Assembly (NCBI GenBank): GCA_020441605.1
Contig: JAGRLX010000145.1
Coordinates: 1-57,577 of the forward strand
DNA: 57,577 bases
Origin: Alphaproteobacteria bacterium
Lineage (GTDB): Bacteria > Pseudomonadota > Alphaproteobacteria > Rhizobiales > Aestuariivirgaceae
Direction of reading: 5' to 3'
Under the pieces are notes generated by a model. It worked only from the letters and a program-made list of their open reading frames with translations, was not told the DNA's origin and made no database searches. Made by a program: the position numbers and the translations under genes. This document shows positions 53,427-57,577 of this stretch, in pieces (within the stretch, counting starts at the first letter, position 1; each line of letters starts with the position of its first letter).

Positions 53427-54110
53427 ATGCAGTTTGCGATCGGCGACATACACGGTCATGACACCAAGCTCTTCGACCTCATGGGCCATTGCCGGGCCTA
53501 TGCCGAGGCCCGCGCTGCCCGCGCCCGCTTCATTCTGCTTGGCGACTATGTGGACCGGGGGCCCGCATCGGCGTCCGTCATCGCCTTCATTGCCGGACGG
53601 CCCGCCGATGTGGAGGCGATCTCCGGCAATCACGAAGCGCTTCTGCTTGAGGCCTGCGAAGACAGCGAGCGTCTCGCCCTCTGGATCGCCAATGGCGGGC
53701 TCCAGACAATGATGAGCTATGGTGTCAACCATCCGTCGGAACTCCCGAGAGAACATCTCGTGGCCCTGCGCCGGCTGCCACTGTTCGTCGACGACGGCTT
53801 GCGCCTCTTTGTTCATGCCGGGATCGACTTGCGGGCCCCCGACGCCCGCGACCCGCAGACATTGTTGTGGACCAGGGCCCAGCCGCCAGACGGCATGGTG
53901 CTGCCTCGCTTCCTCGTGCACGGCCATACGCCGACCCGCAGCGGCTTGCCCGATCTTCGTCCCAACCGGCTCAACCTCGATACCGGCGCGGGTTTCGGCC
54001 GCGCGCTCACTGCCGCGGGCTTCGACGGCGACGAACCGCTTCCACGCTGCTTCATCGACAGCGCCGGCACCGTCACGCCCGTGCCCGTCCGCCATTCCGG
54101 CCAAGGGTGA
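53427..54110 (+). CDS. PPP-family metallophosphatase (serine/threonine or bis(nucleosyl) type)
   Basis: 227 residues. Motifs GDIHGHD, GDYVDRG, GNHEALLLE, HAGIDL and HGHTPT are complete, so a dimetal site is present. Similar to bacterial PrpA/ApaH-like phosphatases; substrate not visible. The last 38 bases overlap the convergent MFS gene. Confidence 0.9.
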   Translation: MQFAIGDIHGHDTKLFDLMGHCRAYAEARAARARFILLGDYVDRGPASASVIAFIAGRPADVEAISGNHEALLLEACEDSERLALWIANGGLQTMMSYGVNHPSELPREHLVALRRLPLFVDDGLRLFVHAGIDLRAPDARDPQTLLWTRAQPPDGMVLPRFLVHGHTPTRSGLPDLRPNRLNLDTGAGFGRALTAAGFDGDEPLPRCFIDSAGTVTPVPVRHSGQG

Positions 54111-55245
54111 GGCTCAGAACCAGTGCGGTGCCCATCATGGCCTGGGCCAGGACAATGGCAATCCGGTAATGCCCCTGGTGGTCGTAGATGACACCGGCCC
54201 CCAAAGGCCCGAGCAACCCAGCCAAACCCCAGGCGGTGAACACCACGCCGAAGACCGCCGCAAAGACTTCGCGGCCACCCACATCCCGGATGACAGCCGG
54301 CACGGCGGCGATGATCATCCCGTAGCTGAGGCCGCAGATCAACAGCGCCGCCGGCTGTAGCGCCGCCGGTTCGGCGGGCAGGAAGGCCGACATGGCAAGC
54401 CCGGCCAGCACCAGCGGCACGCCCAGACTGAACCGTGGCGCCAGGCGGCCGGCGGCGAGGCCCCCCAGGACACCACCGGCGATGCTGCCAGCATTGACCA
54501 GCATCGGCCCAAGGGCAAGCCTGCCGGCACCGGAAGGGCCAAGGATCTGCGCCGCATGGGCGATCACCATCAGCCCGCCGCTGGCCCCAAAAAAATAGAC
54601 AAGCCACAGCCGCGCCGTCCAGGCTGGCGACACCGGCGGCGGTAGATGAGCGGGACTGGCGGCGACCGGCATGCCGGACGTTTGGTGTCGCAGCAGCAAG
54701 CCTGCGCCGAGGCCGGCGGCGATCACCGCGAAGGCCAGTCCACACAGCGCACCCCCAATGCCCCAGGCGGCTTCGAGCCGGGCAAGGATAGCGGCAAAGG
54801 CCACGGCCCCCAGACCATAGACAGCCGTGGCAAGACCCATGGCGGGTCCAGCAGCGAGGACGGCCGCGTCCGCGGCCATCGCCAGGGACAGGCTGTAGGC
54901 CAGGCCGTTGGCAAGCCCGAACACCACGCCGAACCCCATGACGAAAGGCAGGACGCCCCACCCCGCGGCCGCGAGCAGCAACCCGCCAGCACCCACCACC
55001 CCACACAGGATAGCCAGGCGCGCAGGCGTCAACCACCGCCGCACACCTGCGCTGACGAACACGCCGCAGGTCAAGCTGGCGATCGCCAGCGCATAACCCA
55101 GGCTGACCGCCGACCGGCTGGCGCCAAGCAGGTCCTGCATCGGCTCCAGCACCACACTGAAGGCATGAATCGCGCCAAAGGCAAAGCAGAGGAGCAAGGC
55201 CGCCGCCAGTGCCCCACGGGCCGAAGCGGCGGGCCCGGCCTTCAT
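54073..55245 (-). CDS. MFS transporter
   Basis: About 390 residues with twelve probable helices, from ATG 55243-55245, which overlaps the permease stop by four bases; the frame runs on upstream but only as a shadow. FAFGAIHAFSVVLEPMQDLLGASRSAVSLGYALA and LSYGMIIAAVPAVIRDVGGREVFAAVFGVVFTAWGLAGLLGPLGAGVIYD resemble the oxalate/formate antiporter (OFA) branch. Unusual third gene of a betaine-type ABC operon. Confidence 0.88.
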   Translation of the reverse strand: MKAGPAASARGALAAALLLCFAFGAIHAFSVVLEPMQDLLGASRSAVSLGYALAIASLTCGVFVSAGVRRWLTPARLAILCGVVGAGGLLLAAAGWGVLPFVMGFGVVFGLANGLAYSLSLAMAADAAVLAAGPAMGLATAVYGLGAVAFAAILARLEAAWGIGGALCGLAFAVIAAGLGAGLLLRHQTSGMPVAASPAHLPPPVSPAWTARLWLVYFFGASGGLMVIAHAAQILGPSGAGRLALGPMLVNAGSIAGGVLGGLAAGRLAPRFSLGVPLVLAGLAMSAFLPAEPAALQPAALLICGLSYGMIIAAVPAVIRDVGGREVFAAVFGVVFTAWGLAGLLGPLGAGVIYDHQGHYRIAIVLAQAMMGTALVLSLTLGRNGGRARA

Positions 55246-57203
55246 CCCATGCCGAGCTGACGTTTGCGCTGCCTGGCCCAGGCGCCAATCAGCCGGTCTG
55301 CGATGATGCCGATGAAGGCGATGCCAAGGCCCGCCAGCAGGCCGCGCCCCGTATCCGCACCGGGCAGAGCCTTGTAGATTTCCTGGCCAAGGTCGCGTGA
55401 GCCGATCAGGGCGGTGATCGCCACCATGGCCAGCGCCATCATGATCGTTTGGTTGATGCCGAGCAGAATTTCCGGAAAGGCGATGGGCAGCTCCACCTTG
55501 TGCAGCCTTTGCCATGGCGTTGCGCCGGAGGCCGTCGCCGCCTCGACCGTGGCCACGGGCACCCGCATCAGGCCGAGATAGGTGAACCGGATGGCCGGCA
55601 CCGTGGCATAGGCCAGCATGGCGATCACATTGGAAACATCGCTAGTCTGGAACAACATGATCACCGGGATCAGATAGATGAAGCTCGGAAAGGTCTGCAG
55701 CGTGTCGCAGGCGGCATTGATGATCCGGGCGGCCAGTGGGCTGCGCGCCGCACAGATGCCGAAGGGAACGCCAATGATCACGCAAAGAATGGTGGCGCTG
55801 GTCACCAGGTAGATGGTCAACATCAGCGGTACCCAGAAGCCGGCAAGCAACAGAAAGCCGAATAGTGCCACCGGCAGCAGCGCCAGGCGCCAACCGCCAA
55901 AATGGTGGCCGACGGCGGCCAGCACGCCGATCACCAGCGGCCATGGTAGCCACAGGTACAAATCGCGGAGCGGCAGCAGGAGCCAGATAGTGATCGTATC
56001 GCGAATGGGCTTGATGTAGCCAAAGAGATTTTTCGAGATCCAACGCACCGCGTCATTGATCGGCCCGCCATAGGAGAGCGTCAGTTCCTTGGGCAGGATG
56101 GCCAGCGCCGGGATCGCTGCCGCCGCCACGATCGATACCACCAGGAGCACGACGAGCGCCGTCAGATGCCGGTGCTTCTGCACCAGGGAAATGCCCTCAA
56201 CGCCATGCTGCGGCTGACGCTGCATGAAGGCCTGGGTCATGCGGTCGAGGACGATGGCGATGAGCGTGATGGCGACGCCCTGCTCCACCGCCTTGCCGAT
56301 CTGTAACTGCTGCAGGGAAAATAGCAGCTTCTGGCCGAGGCCCGAGGCACCGACCAGCGAAGCTATGACCGCCATGGCCAGTGTCTGCATCACCACCTGG
56401 TTGAGTCCCAGCAACAGTGTTTTTTCAGCTGCTGGAAGCTCTACTTTCCACAGCAATTGCCGGGGCGTGCAGCCCGACATGCGGCCAGCCTCGAGAATGT
56501 CGGCCGGGACCGTGCGGATGCCGAGGATCGTGCAGCGCGCCATCGGCGGCAGGGCAAAGCCGAGAGTAGCCAGCATGGCTGGCACCTGGCCGAAGCCGAA
56601 GAGGATGACCACCGGCCCCAGATAGGCCATGTGCGGCGTGGCCTGCATCACGTCGAAGATCGCATTCAGCACCCGCTCGACTTGAGCATTGCGGGTTGCC
56701 CAGATGCCCAGCACCAGACCAAGGATTGCCGCCAGCGGCACCGTCACGAGAACGATCGCAAGCGTCTGCATGGCGTCTGGCCACAGCCCGAAAATGGCAA
56801 GGTAGAATGCGCAGAGCCCGCAGAACACCGCAAGGCGGCGGCCGCCGAGCCAATGGGCGAGGATGGCGGTGGCGCCGACGATGGCCACCCACGGAAGGGG
56901 CGGCAGCTTCCACGCCGGCACGCCGCGAAACAGCAGCGCCTCGACCAGCGCGAGCGGCTGCGACAGGAGCCAGGATATGGCGCGGGTGACGGGCTTTGCC
57001 GTGGCCGAAAACCAGGCGAAGAAATCGGTGACCCAGGCACGCACCGGAACGATCCAGTCCCCCGGCCACTTGTCGAGCGCGGGCAGGACTTGGGCCGCCA
57101 GAACGGTGACCACGATGACAATGGCAACCATCAACGGCAAGTTGGCCCGTCCTGGCCGCAACCGCCGGACTGCACCCTCGCCAACAGTTGCGGCGGTCGT
57201 CAT
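55242..57203 (-). CDS. fused double permease of a glycine-betaine/proline-type ABC transporter
   Basis: 653 residues, two ProW-like halves in one chain. Each half has its own permease/ATPase contact loop: EAGRMSGCTPRQLLWKVELPAAEKTLLLGLNQVVMQTLAMAVIASLVG and EAATASGATPWQRLHKVELPIAFPEILLGINQTIMMALAMVAITALIG. Fusion gives the full membrane part from one gene. Overlaps the ATPase gene upstream and the MFS gene downstream by four bases each. The binding protein is not in the window. Confidence 0.93.
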   Translation of the reverse strand: MTTAATVGEGAVRRLRPGRANLPLMVAIVIVVTVLAAQVLPALDKWPGDWIVPVRAWVTDFFAWFSATAKPVTRAISWLLSQPLALVEALLFRGVPAWKLPPLPWVAIVGATAILAHWLGGRRLAVFCGLCAFYLAIFGLWPDAMQTLAIVLVTVPLAAILGLVLGIWATRNAQVERVLNAIFDVMQATPHMAYLGPVVILFGFGQVPAMLATLGFALPPMARCTILGIRTVPADILEAGRMSGCTPRQLLWKVELPAAEKTLLLGLNQVVMQTLAMAVIASLVGASGLGQKLLFSLQQLQIGKAVEQGVAITLIAIVLDRMTQAFMQRQPQHGVEGISLVQKHRHLTALVVLLVVSIVAAAAIPALAILPKELTLSYGGPINDAVRWISKNLFGYIKPIRDTITIWLLLPLRDLYLWLPWPLVIGVLAAVGHHFGGWRLALLPVALFGFLLLAGFWVPLMLTIYLVTSATILCVIIGVPFGICAARSPLAARIINAACDTLQTFPSFIYLIPVIMLFQTSDVSNVIAMLAYATVPAIRFTYLGLMRVPVATVEAATASGATPWQRLHKVELPIAFPEILLGINQTIMMALAMVAITALIGSRDLGQEIYKALPGADTGRGLLAGLGIAFIGIIADRLIGAWARQRKRQLGMG

Positions 57204-57577
57204 CCGGCATTCTCCGGATAAAGTGCTGCGATCATGCGCTCGCGATCGATGGAGCCTACGGCACGGCCTTGATCATCCACGACGGCAAGCGGCTTGTTGG
57301 CCGAAAGCACAAGTGCGGCAGCATCGCCAATCTTCGTCGTCGTCAGGACACTTGCGCCGTTGATCGGCACTGGCGTGGACGACGCGATGGCGCCGATGGT
57401 CAGGATCCGGTCGCGCGGCGCATTGCGGGTAAACTCGCGCACGTAGTCGTCGGCCGGGTGGGAAACCATCACTTCCGGTGTCGCCAATTGGACCAGCCGA
57501 CCATCCTTCATGATTCCGATCCGGTCCCCGAGACGGATCGCCTCATCGAAATCATGCGTGATGAAGACGATGGTCTT
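57200..57577 (-). CDS. ABC transporter ATP-binding protein of the betaine type with CBS domain (5' part outside window)
   Basis: 125 C-terminal residues only. KTIVFITHDFDEAIRLGDRIGIMKDGRLVQ includes the switch His; the remainder (LTTTKIGDAAALVLSANKPLAVVDDQGRAVGSIDRERMIAAL) is one CBS-type repeat, as in ProV/OpuAA, where it senses ionic strength. It partners the fused permease, with which it shares four bases. Confidence 0.92.
   Translation of the reverse strand, partial: KTIVFITHDFDEAIRLGDRIGIMKDGRLVQLATPEVMVSHPADDYVREFTRNAPRDRILTIGAIASSTPVPINGASVLTTTKIGDAAALVLSANKPLAVVDDQGRAVGSIDRERMIAALYPENAG

Noticed and set aside
53813..55288. 491-codon minus-strand open frame
   Set aside because: Out-of-frame shadow of the MFS transporter gene on the same strand.
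1..57577. tRNA, rRNA, CRISPR, insertion sequence or prophage
   Set aside because: None seen on reading; no transposase or integrase motifs, no repeat array and no tRNA-like fold noticed. A dedicated tRNA scan would settle the tRNA point.

Overview
The window reads as chromosomal DNA of a high-GC alphaproteobacterium. The family mix (EnvZ/OmpR-like pair, UbiK, DUF1285, DUF1176, the MoxR/DUF58/DUF4159 block, uvrC-pgsA-moaD) is typical of Hyphomicrobiales and relatives; the genus cannot be told from sequence alone. Coding density is very high. Many neighbours overlap by 1-14 nt at ATGA/GTGA/TGATG junctions, which indicates translationally coupled operons. I see no rRNA, tRNA, CRISPR array, insertion sequence or prophage. 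No stretch above 300 bases lacks a gene; the largest gaps are about 7019-7245, 46231-46451, 31853-32060 and 19333-19529.

Layout. Positions 1-6616 (minus) hold a long operon: lgt, a MidA-type methyltransferase, pgeF, an M24-fold protein without metal ligands, a lipoprotein, prs and rplY. Positions 6734-9277 (plus) hold ubiK, a YbjN protein, proC, csaA and a small membrane protein. Positions 9368-12420 (minus) hold a short conserved protein and a marR / response regulator / histidine kinase operon, divergent from ilvE across a palindrome. Positions 13468-16841 hold a SnoaL-like/zinc-ribbon fusion, a cupin divergent from a LysR regulator, a cytochrome c behind a perfect CRP-type palindrome, and moaD. 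Positions 16844-24464 (minus) are housekeeping: pgsA, uvrC, folB, a FolM-like SDR, a cupin, DUF1176, cca, a Nudix CoA pyrophosphatase and DUF1285. Positions 24595-31333 (plus) hold a MoxR ATPase, DUF58, DUF4159 and a large membrane protein.

Positions 32603-46230 are the highlight: a bacterial sphingolipid locus. On the minus strand lie a fatty acyl-AMP/ACP ligase, a CerR-like reductase, an acyl carrier protein and serine palmitoyltransferase, in the order known from Caulobacter. On the plus strand lie a CDP-alcohol phosphotransferase, a ceramide-kinase-like lipid kinase and a nucleotidyltransferase-fold protein that resembles Tam41. Upstream are a bCerS-like GNAT protein, two sugar-nucleotidyltransferase-fold enzymes, a metallophosphoesterase, a HIT protein and an LptF/LptG permease pair. 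Together they suggest ceramide assembly, phosphorylation, CTP-dependent headgroup attachment, and possibly Lpt-like export of an anionic sphingolipid to the outer membrane.

Positions 46452-57577 hold a tail-anchored unknown protein, a YbaK deacylase, a five-gene minus-strand operon (BKACE, FAD oxidoreductase, HAD phosphatase, AbrB-like membrane protein, fatty acid hydroxylase), a diguanylate cyclase, a PPP-type phosphatase, and an operon with a fused glycine-betaine-type ABC permease, its ATPase (cut by the window end) and an MFS transporter.
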